64,000 bases of DNA from Streptomyces sp. B21-105 (GTDB lineage Bacteria > Actinomycetota > Actinomycetes > Streptomycetales > Streptomycetaceae): the NCBI RefSeq assembly GCF_036898465.1, contig NZ_JARUMJ010000001.1, forward strand, positions 3,968,001 through 4,032,000. Reading direction: 5' to 3'. The notes under the pieces are model-generated. The model ran no database searches, was not told the DNA's origin, and saw only the letters and a program-made list of their open reading frames with translations. Shown here one piece after another: positions 1 to 7,582 of this stretch; positions within the stretch are counted from its first letter, which is position 1, and each line of letters starts with the position of its first letter. Position numbers and translations under genes: made by a program.

Positions 1-149
1 CCGCGACTCTCCATCCGTACCCCGGGCCCGCGGACCCGGATCGGTACACCTAGCGAAGCATCAAACAGAACCGAACACATAAAACCATAAACCCCCACGC
101 GAGTCATCGTCACAACCAAACAAAGAACACCAAGCGAAGCGAGCAGTGC
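1..149. promoter_or_regulatory. A-rich leader upstream of the symporter gene
   Basis: This stretch has no gene and is unusually A-rich for this chromosome between about 60 and 135. It should hold the promoter and leader of the symporter gene that starts at 150. I see no good Shine-Dalgarno sequence just before 150 and no clear -10/-35 pair. In some Streptomyces a similar symporter gene lies next to the galactose operon, but nothing to the left of base 1 is visible here. Confidence 0.35.
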
Positions 150-1829
150 ATGCGAACCCCCACCTACCTGGCGGCAGAGCTACGGCTCCCCACGAACTGG
201 CTCGACTACACGATCCTCGGCATCTACTTCGTCGTGGTCCTCGGTATCGGCTTCGCCGCCCGGCGCTCGGTGAAGACCTCCCTCGACTTCTTCCTCTCGG
301 GCCGCTCGCTGCCCGCCTGGATCACCGGTCTCGCGTTCATCTCGGCGAACCTGGCCGCCACCGAGATCCTGGGCATGGCCGCGAACAGCGCGCAGTACGG
401 CGCGTACACCGTGCACTGGTACTGGATCGGCGCCATCCCGGCGATGGTGTTCCTCGGCCTGGTGATGATGCCGTTCTACTACGGCAGCAAGGTCCGCTCG
501 GTGCCGGAGATGCTGCTGCTGCGCTTCGACAAGGCGGCGCACCTGCTGAGCTCGGCCCTGTTCGCGTTCGCCGCGATCCTGATCGCCGGGGTGAACCTGT
601 ACGCGCTGGCCATCGTCGTCGAGGCGCTGCTGGGCTGGCCGCAGTGGGTGGCGATCGTGGTGGCCGGGTTCTTCGTGCTGGCGTACATCACGCTCGGCGG
701 CCTCTCCTCGGCGATCTACAACGAGGTCCTCCAGTTCTTCGTGATCCTGGCGGCCCTCATCCCGCTGTCGGTGCTGGGCCTGAAGAAGGTGGGCGGCTGG
801 GACGGCCTCACCGACAAGCTGACCGCGTCCCACGGGGACGACTTCGTCACCGCCTGGGGCGGCACCGGCATCGGCAGCGCCAACCCGCTGGGCGCGAACT
901 GGCTGACGATCGTGCTGGGCCTCGGCTTCGTGCTGTCCTTCGGCTACTGGACGACCAACTTCGCGGAGGTGCAGCGCGCGCTGTCGGCGAAGAACCTCTC
1001 GGCGGCGCAGCGCACCCCGCTCATCGCGGCCTTCCCCAAGATCTTCATCGTGTTCCTGGTGATGATCCCGGGCCTGGTGGCGGCGGTGCTGGTGCCGAAG
1101 ATCGGCACCGCCGACTCCGACCTCCAGTACAACGACGCCATCCCCTATCTGATGGAGCAGCTGCTGCCGAACGGCGTGCTGGGCATCGCGGTGACGGGCC
1201 TGCTGGCCGCGTTCATGGCCGGCATGGCGGCGAACGTCTCGTCCTTCAACACGGTGTTCACCACCGACATCTGGGCGAAGTACGTGGTGCGGGGGCGGGA
1301 GGACGCGTACTACGTGCGCTTCGGCCGGCTGATCACGGCGATCGGGGTGGCGGCCTCGGTGGGCACGGCGTTCCTGGCGTCGTCCTTCTCGAACATCATG
1401 AGCTACCTGCAGACGCTGTTCAGCTTCTTCAACGTGCCGATGTTCGTGGTCTTCGTCGTCGGCATGTTCTGGAAGCGGGCGTCGAAGAAGTCGGGCTTCT
1501 GGGGGCTGCTCGCGGGCACCACGGCGGCGATGGTGAACTACTTCGTCCTCTACAAGCAGGACGTCATCGGCATCCCCACCGACCAGGGCGCCAACTTCGT
1601 CTCCGCGATCGCGGGCTTCGTGGCGGGCGCCGTCGTGATGGTGGCGGTGTCGCTGTTCACGGCCCCCAAGACGGACGAGGAGCTGCAGGGCCTGGTCTAC
1701 GGCACCGTCTCCCCCGGGATGGCCGAACCGCCCGCGGCGGGCGACGACGCCTGGTACCGCCGGCCCGCGCTGCTGGGCTGGGGCGCGGTGATCCTGGCCG
1801 CCCTGTACTACATCCCGTTCTCGTTCTGA
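150..1829 (+). CDS. sodium:solute symporter (SSF/SGLT family)
   Basis: The 559-residue protein is an integral membrane secondary transporter that should couple inward Na+ flow to uptake of an organic solute. It is hydrophobic throughout, with about 13 predicted helices beginning near residue 19. It carries SSF hallmarks: the DFFLSGRSLPAW segment after TM1, the AATEILG segment in TM2, and the late MFWKRASKKSGFWGLL segment. Its length fits SGLT-like sugar symporters. The substrate cannot be read from sequence; galactose or another sugar is a guess from remembered synteny with gal genes in other Streptomyces. The ATG at 150 is the first start in frame but lacks a clear ribosome binding site. A small membrane protein gene follows after 34 bases and is probably cotranscribed. 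Confidence 0.88.
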   Translation: MRTPTYLAAELRLPTNWLDYTILGIYFVVVLGIGFAARRSVKTSLDFFLSGRSLPAWITGLAFISANLAATEILGMAANSAQYGAYTVHWYWIGAIPAMVFLGLVMMPFYYGSKVRSVPEMLLLRFDKAAHLLSSALFAFAAILIAGVNLYALAIVVEALLGWPQWVAIVVAGFFVLAYITLGGLSSAIYNEVLQFFVILAALIPLSVLGLKKVGGWDGLTDKLTASHGDDFVTAWGGTGIGSANPLGANWLTIVLGLGFVLSFGYWTTNFAEVQRALSAKNLSAAQRTPLIAAFPKIFIVFLVMIPGLVAAVLVPKIGTADSDLQYNDAIPYLMEQLLPNGVLGIAVTGLLAAFMAGMAANVSSFNTVFTTDIWAKYVVRGREDAYYVRFGRLITAIGVAASVGTAFLASSFSNIMSYLQTLFSFFNVPMFVVFVVGMFWKRASKKSGFWGLLAGTTAAMVNYFVLYKQDVIGIPTDQGANFVSAIAGFVAGAVVMVAVSLFTAPKTDEELQGLVYGTVSPGMAEPPAAGDDAWYRRPALLGWGAVILAALYYIPFSF

Positions 1830-1863
1830 GCCCTCACGACACCTGCGGGAGGATGGAGACACC

Positions 1864-2271
1864 ATGTCCGAGCAATTCGACCGGTCCGAGCAATTCGACC
1901 CGTCCGAGCGCGACGAGGCCGCCGAGCGGCTGCGGCGGGCGGGCTGGTCCGAGGCCGACGTCCAGCGCGAGGTCACGGAGCTCGAGGAGAAGTCCGCGAC
2001 CGCGGCCCGCATCTTCGACCTGCGCCGCATCATCGGCGGCCTGTTCGTCCTGTACGGCGTGGTAGTCGCGATCGCCGGCCTCACGGACGGCGACGCGGCG
2101 ATCGACAAGGCCCAGGGGATCAACATCAACCTGTGGACGGGGCTCGGGATGCTGGCCCTCGGCCTGTTCTTCCTGGCCTGGCTGAAGCTGCGGCCCGCGG
2201 CGCCGGTCACCCCGAAGCTCCCGCCCGAGGCGCCCGAGGCAGTGGAGGGGGACCAGCCGCGAGGCGGGTAG
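1864..2271 (+). CDS. small two-TM hypothetical membrane protein
   Basis: The 135-residue protein has a charged N-terminal half (residues 1-58, rich in Glu and Arg, with the duplicated element SEQFD), then two hydrophobic segments at about 60-78 and 95-113, and a proline-rich acidic tail. GGGAGGA lies a few bases before the ATG, supporting the start. It follows the symporter by 34 bases on the same strand and ends just before a strong terminator, so the two form a probable operon. I recognise no family. A role as an accessory subunit of the symporter would be inference from position only. Confidence 0.7.
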   Translation: MSEQFDRSEQFDPSERDEAAERLRRAGWSEADVQREVTELEEKSATAARIFDLRRIIGGLFVLYGVVVAIAGLTDGDAAIDKAQGININLWTGLGMLALGLFFLAWLKLRPAAPVTPKLPPEAPEAVEGDQPRGG

Positions 2272-2333
2272 CGGCGGGGCGGGTAGCGGCGGGGCTGCGG
2301 CCCGCCGGTCGTGCCGGTCATGCCGGTCGCGCA

Positions 2334-2381
2334 GTGGGGCGGCTCCGGGATCCCAGCTTGCGGAACCCGGAGCCGCCCCAC
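2334..2381. terminator. bidirectional intrinsic terminator
   Basis: A perfect 16-bp inverted repeat (2334-2349 and 2366-2381) with a 16-base loop sits between the plus-strand small membrane gene ending at 2271 and the minus-strand secreted-protein gene ending at 2410. It can terminate both. Confidence 0.85.
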
Positions 2382-2409
2382 GTCATGGCCGTGCCCGGCC
2401 GGACCTGTC

Positions 2410-2682
2410 CTAGTCGTCCCGCTCGGCGACGTTCACGTTGACGGCGTCGTCGCCGTTGTTGCAGATCTGCTGGGTCGCCGTCTGGTTCGACGTGCCGCCG
2501 AAGAGGGGGAGGTTCAGGTTCGGGATGTTGATGAGACCGAACGAGACGTTCTCCGCGTGGTTGGTGCACTGCCGGGAGTCCCCGTCCGAGCCGGAGACGC
2601 CGGCGGAGGCGATCCCGGCCCCGGCCATGCCGAGACTGGCGATCATGGCGGCCACGAGAACGGTCTGGTGAAGCTTGCGCAT
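2410..2682 (-). CDS. small secreted protein with two cysteines
   Basis: The 90-residue product begins with a Sec signal peptide (MRKLHQTVLVAAMIASLGMAGAGIASA, probable cleavage after ASA near residue 27). The mature part of about 60 residues has one Cys in RQCTNH and one in QQICNN, which could form a disulfide, and Asn-rich hydrophobic stretches such as INIPNLNLP and VNVNV. Small extracellular Streptomyces proteins of this style include surface-active chaplins and rodlins, but I see no chaplin domain and only weak similarity in character to rodlins, so no function is assigned. It is monocistronic, ending at the bidirectional terminator. Confidence 0.7.
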   Translation of the reverse strand: MRKLHQTVLVAAMIASLGMAGAGIASAGVSGSDGDSRQCTNHAENVSFGLINIPNLNLPLFGGTSNQTATQQICNNGDDAVNVNVAERDD

Positions 2683-2808
2683 TGCATTCCCTTTTCGGCT
2701 GAGTGGCGTGTTTCGTCACTTCGCGACGCCATTCCGTCACTGAACGAAACGGTACGGTTACACACCGTATGCGGTATTTGTCCGATACGCACCTCAGTCA
2801 CCGGCGAG

Positions 2809-3573
2809 TCAGCTCCGTTCGAAGCAGTGCGAGCGGCCGACGACACGGAAACCGCGACGCTCGTACCAGTGGCGGGGCCAGTCCGCCTCGTCCGCCGTCA
2901 GGAACCGGGTCCCGCAGCCCTGGTCGGCGGCCATGCGCAGGGCGGTGCTCAGAACGGCGTCGCCGTGGCCGCGCCTCAGGTGGGCCTCCGAGGTGACCAG
3001 GTCCTCGATCTGGGCCGTGCCGGCCGCCGGGTCCATGTAGAGGTCGGCCCACGAGGCGACCTCGCCCTCCTGGGTACGGGAGCAGAGGAACCGGACGACG
3101 TCGGCCCCGCGGCGACGCGCCTCGCGCCGGTCGACGAGGTGGCGGACGACCTCGTCGTCGGCGTCCGGGAGGAAGCCCCGCCAGCGCCGGGCGAGGGGGA
3201 CGCGGAGGGCGTCGAGGTCCACCTCCCGCGCCGCTCCGCCGTCGGTCGGCACCGGGCCCGTGTGCAGCATGACCAGCAGGGTGGAGTGGGTGTACCCGGC
3301 CCGGGTCAGCGGCTCCACGCACGCGCCGGCGACGTCGTCGTCGAGGACGGAGACCATGCGGAACGGCAGATGCCCCAGAGCCCGCTCCGCGAGGGCGGGC
3401 ACCGCCTCGGGGTCGACGGCCGCGTCGATGACGACCTGGTTGTCCGCGTGGGAATGCGCGAAGGAGTCGTCGTACACGGCGAACCCGCCCGGGAGGTCGA
3501 CGACGCGCGCCGCCTGGCGGCGGGCGAAGGCCGACATGAAGGCGGTGATCCGCTGCATTTCCTGGGTGGGCAT
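2809..3573 (-). CDS. GNAT-family N-acetyltransferase
   Basis: The 254-residue protein has a C-terminal GNAT fold. The segment QIEDLVTSEAHLRRGHGDAVL (about residues 189-208) corresponds to the acetyl-CoA binding motif A, and the ending RHWYERRGFRVVG is the usual GNAT motif B. The N-terminal half is also GNAT-like but degenerate, a pattern seen in tandem-GNAT proteins. The acceptor substrate is unknown. The gene is on the minus strand, 126 bases upstream of the small secreted protein gene. Confidence 0.8.
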   Translation of the reverse strand: MPTQEMQRITAFMSAFARRQAARVVDLPGGFAVYDDSFAHSHADNQVVIDAAVDPEAVPALAERALGHLPFRMVSVLDDDVAGACVEPLTRAGYTHSTLLVMLHTGPVPTDGGAAREVDLDALRVPLARRWRGFLPDADDEVVRHLVDRREARRRGADVVRFLCSRTQEGEVASWADLYMDPAAGTAQIEDLVTSEAHLRRGHGDAVLSTALRMAADQGCGTRFLTADEADWPRHWYERRGFRVVGRSHCFERS

Positions 3574-3613
3574 GGAGAAAGCCTAGACAGCCGCGGACGG
3601 GGACCGCCCCGAA

Positions 3614-3880
3614 TTACCCCGCGCCCGGGCCCCGTATGGGCGGCGGGGGTCCGGGCGCCGGCACGAACAGGCTCAGCCGGTACGCGGTGGGACGGTCCGA
3701 CCGGCCGCACAGCGTGTCGACCCGCACCGCCGCCGCGTCAACGCACGGCTGCTCCGCACGCATGCGCAGCAGCGTCGCGCGCAGCTCGGACGGGTCCCGC
3801 GTCTCGAGCAGCACGTCCCAGCGGCCGTCAGTGCGCGGCGCCGGCGCCGCGCTCCGCTTCCGTTTCCGCTGACCCGGCAT
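3614..3880 (-). CDS. small basic hypothetical protein
   Basis: An 88-residue protein starting at ATG 3880 with a very basic N terminus (MPGQRKRKRS) and a proline-rich C terminus. Two Cys residues (EQPCVD and DTLCGR) are present. I recognise no family. Its start overlaps the last 53 bases of the upstream membrane protein gene (3828-4355), so it appears to be the third member of the regulator operon. GC3 pattern supports this frame, but the long overlap lowers confidence. Confidence 0.5.
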   Translation of the reverse strand: MPGQRKRKRSAAPAPRTDGRWDVLLETRDPSELRATLLRMRAEQPCVDAAAVRVDTLCGRSDRPTAYRLSLFVPAPGPPPPIRGPGAG

Positions 3881-4355
3881 CGTCCCTCGCCCCGCTCGTC
3901 GTCGCATCTGTGCCGTACCCGGCGATCTCACCGCTTCGCGCGGCCGCGACCAGGGCGATCGTCAGGATGACCGCCCCGTCGACGAAGTGCGTCGACAGCG
4001 GGTAACTCGCCAGCGTGTAGCCGCCTCCGGTCAGGAAGGCGACGTGCAGCGCCGCGACCGGCAGCCCCGCGGTGAGCGCCGCCAGCAGGCCGCGCAGCGG
4101 AGCCCGCACCAGCAGGCCGCGCGGGGCGATCGCCAGGGCGAGACCGGTGGCCGTGCCCAGGGCGACGCCCACCGCCATGCTCCCCAGCGCCGCGTACACG
4201 CCCGCGGTCGTCAGCGCCCACGCAGTCCCGTAAAGGCCGCCGGTCAGGAAGACGAACGCCGCCACCAGGCACAGAACGCCGACCGCCCCCGCGGGCCATG
4301 CCCCGATGAGCACCCCGAGCCGCGCGCCCCGTCCGATGACCGTGCGTGCTCGCAC
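3828..4355 (-). CDS. hypothetical integral membrane protein
   Basis: The 175-residue protein has about four to five hydrophobic segments between residues 14 and 136 (for example GVLCLVAAFVFLTGGLYG and AVILTIALVAAA), followed by a soluble Asp/Glu/Ala-rich tail. It starts with GTG at 4355, three bases after the stop of the LuxR-type regulator gene, so it is probably cotranscribed and may be coupled. No catalytic motif is visible. A sensory or accessory role for the regulator would be speculation. Confidence 0.7.
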   Translation of the reverse strand: MRARTVIGRGARLGVLIGAWPAGAVGVLCLVAAFVFLTGGLYGTAWALTTAGVYAALGSMAVGVALGTATGLALAIAPRGLLVRAPLRGLLAALTAGLPVAALHVAFLTGGGYTLASYPLSTHFVDGAVILTIALVAAARSGEIAGYGTDATTSGARDDAGSAETEAERGAGAAH

Positions 4356-4358
4356 GCC

Positions 4359-5063
4359 CTACTCCGCTTCCGTCGCCCGGTCGCGGGACGTGTGCGGCAA
4401 CGGCCCGGCGCGGTCCAGCAGACCCGTGCGCGCCGCGAGTGCGGCCGCCTCCAGGCGGGAGCCCACGCCGAGCTTCATCAGGACCCGCTGGACGTGGGTG
4501 CGGGCCGTGGAGGGGGCGATGCCCATGCCGGCGGCGATCAGCCGGGTGTCCTCGCCGTCGGCGACCCGGACCAGGACCTCCACCTCCCGCGGGGTGAGCA
4601 TCTGCAGCAGCCGCTGCCCCTCGTCGTCGGGCTGGGCGGCCGGGTTCAGCAGTTCGCCGAACGCGCCTTGCAGCAGCTGCGGCGCCACCGCCGCCTCGCC
4701 CGCCCGCGCCTTCATGATGGCCCGCTCCACGCCCTCTATGCGCTCGTCGTGGCGTACGTAGCCGGAGGCGCCCGCCGCAAAGGCCGCGGCGATGCCGCGC
4801 GGGCTCGGCACCGGTCCGAGGACCAGGACCGCCACCTGCGGGCGCTCCCGCTTGATGCGGACCACCGGGTCGAAGACGCCCGGTTCGGCCGGGGCAGCCG
4901 TGCCCAGCAGGCACACCTCGGGGGCGCGGGTGATCACCAGTTCCGCCGCCCCCGCGGCCGGCGCCGCCGCGGCGAGCACCCGGTGCCCCCGCAGTTTGAG
5001 CGCCGAGGCCAGCGCCTCGGCGAGCAGGCGGTGGTCGTCGACCACCATCAGCCGCACTCCCAT
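4359..5063 (-). CDS. orphan LuxR/NarL-type response regulator with degenerate receiver
   Basis: The 234-residue protein (ATG at 5063, MGVRLMVVDDHRLL) has a CheY-like receiver at about 3-125 and a LuxR-type HTH near 160-220 (LTPREVEVLVRVADGEDTRLIA, then AGMGIAPSTARTHVQRVLMKLGV). It should bind DNA as a dimer and act on transcription. The acidic pair DDH is kept, but the strand-3 phosphoacceptor Asp is replaced by Gly (EVCLLGTAAP), the conserved Ser/Thr position reads VLVLGPV, and the conserved Lys becomes His (GYVRHDE). It therefore cannot use normal Asp phosphorylation, and no histidine kinase gene is adjacent. An earlier in-frame start at 5123 would add 20 residues unlike the family. Confidence 0.85.
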   Translation of the reverse strand: MGVRLMVVDDHRLLAEALASALKLRGHRVLAAAAPAAGAAELVITRAPEVCLLGTAAPAEPGVFDPVVRIKRERPQVAVLVLGPVPSPRGIAAAFAAGASGYVRHDERIEGVERAIMKARAGEAAVAPQLLQGAFGELLNPAAQPDDEGQRLLQMLTPREVEVLVRVADGEDTRLIAAGMGIAPSTARTHVQRVLMKLGVGSRLEAAALAARTGLLDRAGPLPHTSRDRATEAE

Positions 5064-5084
5064 CGAGCAACCCCCCAGTCCCCC

Positions 5085-5150
5085 CGTGGATGCCCACACG
5101 GATCCACGCGGACCCACACGCACCCACGCAGACCCACGCGGACGAACAAA
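5085..5150. repeat. decamer-type tandem repeat upstream of the regulator gene
   Basis: About six imperfect units of 8-12 bases with the theme GACCCACGCG follow each other directly upstream of the regulator start at 5063. They lie in the leader or promoter region of that gene and could be regulatory or simply a slippage-prone tract. Confidence 0.55.
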
Positions 5151-5295
5151 GGGCGCCCCCCGGCACCCCTGTCTTCATGCCCCCGGAAGCTACACGCTTG
5201 TTCGACGTTGCGCTCCCCCTACCGGCGAGAACTGCCCGGATCGCCGAAATTCCCGTCACGAGGGCGACGTTGGCGATATTGGCGATAAATGAGCG

Positions 5296-5335
5296 GGCCC
5301 CGCCCCTGAGCGGACATCGACTCGGGGGCGGGGCC
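5296..5335. terminator. intrinsic terminator of the first PQQ-propeller gene
   Basis: A perfect 11-bp GC stem (5296-5306 with 5325-5335) lies 19 bases beyond the stop of the minus-strand gene 5355-7445. A 9-bp direct repeat TTGGCGATA in two adjacent copies (about 5270-5288) flanks it. Confidence 0.7.
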
Positions 5336-5354
5336 GGCAGGACGCTCGGTACGG

Positions 5355-7445
5355 TCAGCCGGCCGCGGCGCCGAACCCGACGGCGAGGTACTCCGGGTCG
5401 CCGCCCGAGGTGGCGTTGTCGTCGGCGTACACCTCCGACATGTACAGGCGTCCCTGGCCGAAGACGACCTCGGAGTACTCCGGGGACAGGCTGATCTCCA
5501 GGTCGTGCACCTCGTCCGTGGCCGCGTTCTCCAGCAGCACGGTCTGCTTGAACGTACCGCCGTCGACGCTGACGACCTGTCCGCCCTTGTCGTACGGCGG
5601 CCGCTTGTAGGCGATCAGGTTGCCGCCGTCCATCCGCAGCGGGTAGATCGTGTAGCCGTCGCCCGCGTCCGCGCGCTGGCCGGTCTGCTTGCCGGTGGCC
5701 AGGTCGAAGGCGACGACCTCGTTCGTCCTGCTGTAGGTGCCGCTGCCGTCGTGCTCCTCGGTGGGCACGTAGATGCGGTCGTTGCCGACGGCCAGGCCCG
5801 TGCAGGCCTCGACCTTGGTGATGCCCTCGCAGTCGGCCGCGTACTCGGCGCCCGGCACCGAGATGCGGGTGCGCAGCTTGCCGGTCTTGTTGTCGATGGA
5901 GAAGAAGTCCGAGATGCCGCTGCCGTCCCCGGCGCTGTCGCCGACGTCGGCGGCCACCACCAGGGGGTCGCTGGAGACGACGGACGCGTAGTCGATGCCC
6001 GTGGCCAGCTTGTACTCGGAGAGCACCTTCCCGGAGACCGGGTCGATGGTCTGGATGTGCAGCTCGGGGTTGTCGTACGCCCCGCACTTGCGCACCGCCA
6101 CCAGCTTGGGCCCGCCGCCGTAGCCGGCGTCGTGGCAGGTGTCGGCCGGCTTCGGCGACCACAGCACCTTGCCGGAGTCGATGTCGAATGCGGCGCCGCC
6201 GTCCGAGCTGCCCACGGCGACCGTGTTCGCGCTGACCGTGACGTTGTCGAAGTCGATCACGTAGTCGCCGGAGGTGACCGTCTTCTTCCACAGCTGCTTG
6301 CCCGCGGCGAGGTCGATCGCCGCGATCTGGTCGCAGCGTGCCGTCTCGGCGGCGCTCGCCTGGAAGACGATCGCGGTGCGGTGGTCGTCGGTGGCGAACC
6401 TGCTGGCCTCGCACACCGGGCCCGGCAGCGCGATCGTCCAGAGCTTGGTGCCCTTGACCTGGTCGTAGCCGGTGATCCCGTCGACGCCGGTCTTCACGTA
6501 CGCCTTGTCGGTCAGCCAGGAACCCCGGACGCCGACGCTGTCGTCCTTCTTGACCACCGGCATCGGCAGCTTGAAGAGCACGTCGGAGGACGGGTCGGCC
6601 GGCGCCTTCTCGCTGCCGCCGGAGGTCTTGCCGCCGGTGCCCCCTCCCGTGTCGCCCTTGTCGCCCCCGCCGCCGTTCGCGCCGCCGGAGCTCGCCTCCT
6701 CCTTCTTCTTGCCGCCGCTGTCGGAGTTCGCGTACCAGACGCCGCCGCCGACGATCAGCGCGATCGCGACGACCGCCGCGACGATGATCGCCACCTGCGC
6801 GTTGATTTTCCGGCCGGAACCCGCCGAGCCGCCGCCCGCGACGACCTGCGGCTGCATGGGCATGGTCGGCTGCCCCGGGTAGCCGTACCCGGGCTGACCC
6901 GGCTGACCCGGCTGACCCGGCTGACCCGGGTAGCCGTAGCCCGGCTGCTGGCCGTAGGCCGTGCTCTGCTGGCCGTAAGGGTTGGGCTGCGGCTGACCGT
7001 AGGGGTTCGGCTGCGGCTGGCCGTACGCCGACGGGGCGGGGGCGGGAGCCCCCGGCTGCGCCGGATAGCCGTAGCCGGGAGCGCCGGCCGGGGGCGCGGC
7101 GGGCTGGCCCGGCCCGTCGGCGGCCTGCGGGTAGCCGTAGCCCGGCTGAGGCTGCGGCGGCCCGGACGGAGCCGACGGCGGCGGAGTCGTCGGAGGAGTC
7201 GGCGAAGCCTGCGGCACCTGCCCTGGGGCCGGCGCCTGGGCCGGGGGCTGGGGCGCAGACTGCGGCCCGGGGGCCTTCGACAGGTCCGGCGCGTGCGGCT
7301 GCGGCGGAGCGTCCTGCGGGACGGCGTCCTGGGGAACGGCGTCCTGCGGCGTCGCGTCCTGCGGCGGCTGAGGCGGGCCGAAGCCGCCCTGCTGCGGGGG
7401 CTGGTTCGGCGGCTGGCTCGGCGGTTGGTTCGGGGGCTGGGTCAT
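5355..7445 (-). CDS. proline-rich single-TM protein with PQQ-like beta-propeller
   Basis: The 696-residue protein has a long Pro/Gln/Gly-rich N-terminal region (about 1-210) with PQPNPYGQ and GQP repeats, one TM helix (about 217-237, VAIIVAAVVAIALIVGGGVWY), a Ser/Gly linker, and an extracellular PQQ/WD-like beta-propeller with repeated ...DLATGKQ... and ...D.SGKVLW... blades. This is the architecture of propeller sensor domains on Streptomyces Ser/Thr kinases, but no kinase domain is present. Cofactor binding cannot be judged. It lies downstream of a paralogue (7583-9364) on the same strand with a 137-base gap, pointing to a tandem duplication. The 9-bp repeats coding GQP (about 6890-6926) may vary in copy number. 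Confidence 0.85.
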   Translation of the reverse strand: MTQPPNQPPSQPPNQPPQQGGFGPPQPPQDATPQDAVPQDAVPQDAPPQPHAPDLSKAPGPQSAPQPPAQAPAPGQVPQASPTPPTTPPPSAPSGPPQPQPGYGYPQAADGPGQPAAPPAGAPGYGYPAQPGAPAPAPSAYGQPQPNPYGQPQPNPYGQQSTAYGQQPGYGYPGQPGQPGQPGQPGYGYPGQPTMPMQPQVVAGGGSAGSGRKINAQVAIIVAAVVAIALIVGGGVWYANSDSGGKKKEEASSGGANGGGGDKGDTGGGTGGKTSGGSEKAPADPSSDVLFKLPMPVVKKDDSVGVRGSWLTDKAYVKTGVDGITGYDQVKGTKLWTIALPGPVCEASRFATDDHRTAIVFQASAAETARCDQIAAIDLAAGKQLWKKTVTSGDYVIDFDNVTVSANTVAVGSSDGGAAFDIDSGKVLWSPKPADTCHDAGYGGGPKLVAVRKCGAYDNPELHIQTIDPVSGKVLSEYKLATGIDYASVVSSDPLVVAADVGDSAGDGSGISDFFSIDNKTGKLRTRISVPGAEYAADCEGITKVEACTGLAVGNDRIYVPTEEHDGSGTYSRTNEVVAFDLATGKQTGQRADAGDGYTIYPLRMDGGNLIAYKRPPYDKGGQVVSVDGGTFKQTVLLENAATDEVHDLEISLSPEYSEVVFGQGRLYMSEVYADDNATSGGDPEYLAVGFGAAAG

Positions 7446-7582
7446 GGTGTGGGTACCTCAGGAGAAAGCTCGGGAAGCCTGGGAAAGCGGAGAGGGCGGG
7501 GAAGCCCGCGGAAGGCGGGCCCGGACGGCGGCGGAAGCCGGAGCCGGCGGAACGGCGCGAGCCGGGAGGACGGCGGCTCGCC

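Noticed and set aside
180..2381. Very long minus-strand open frame opposite the symporter gene
   Set aside because: It is an antisense shadow produced by high GC; composition is His/Arg/Asp-rich without any domain, and it covers the clear symporter gene.
2410..2682. Chaplin or rodlin identity for the small secreted protein
   Set aside because: It has a signal peptide and two Cys but lacks the chaplin domain pattern and aligns with rodlins only in general character.
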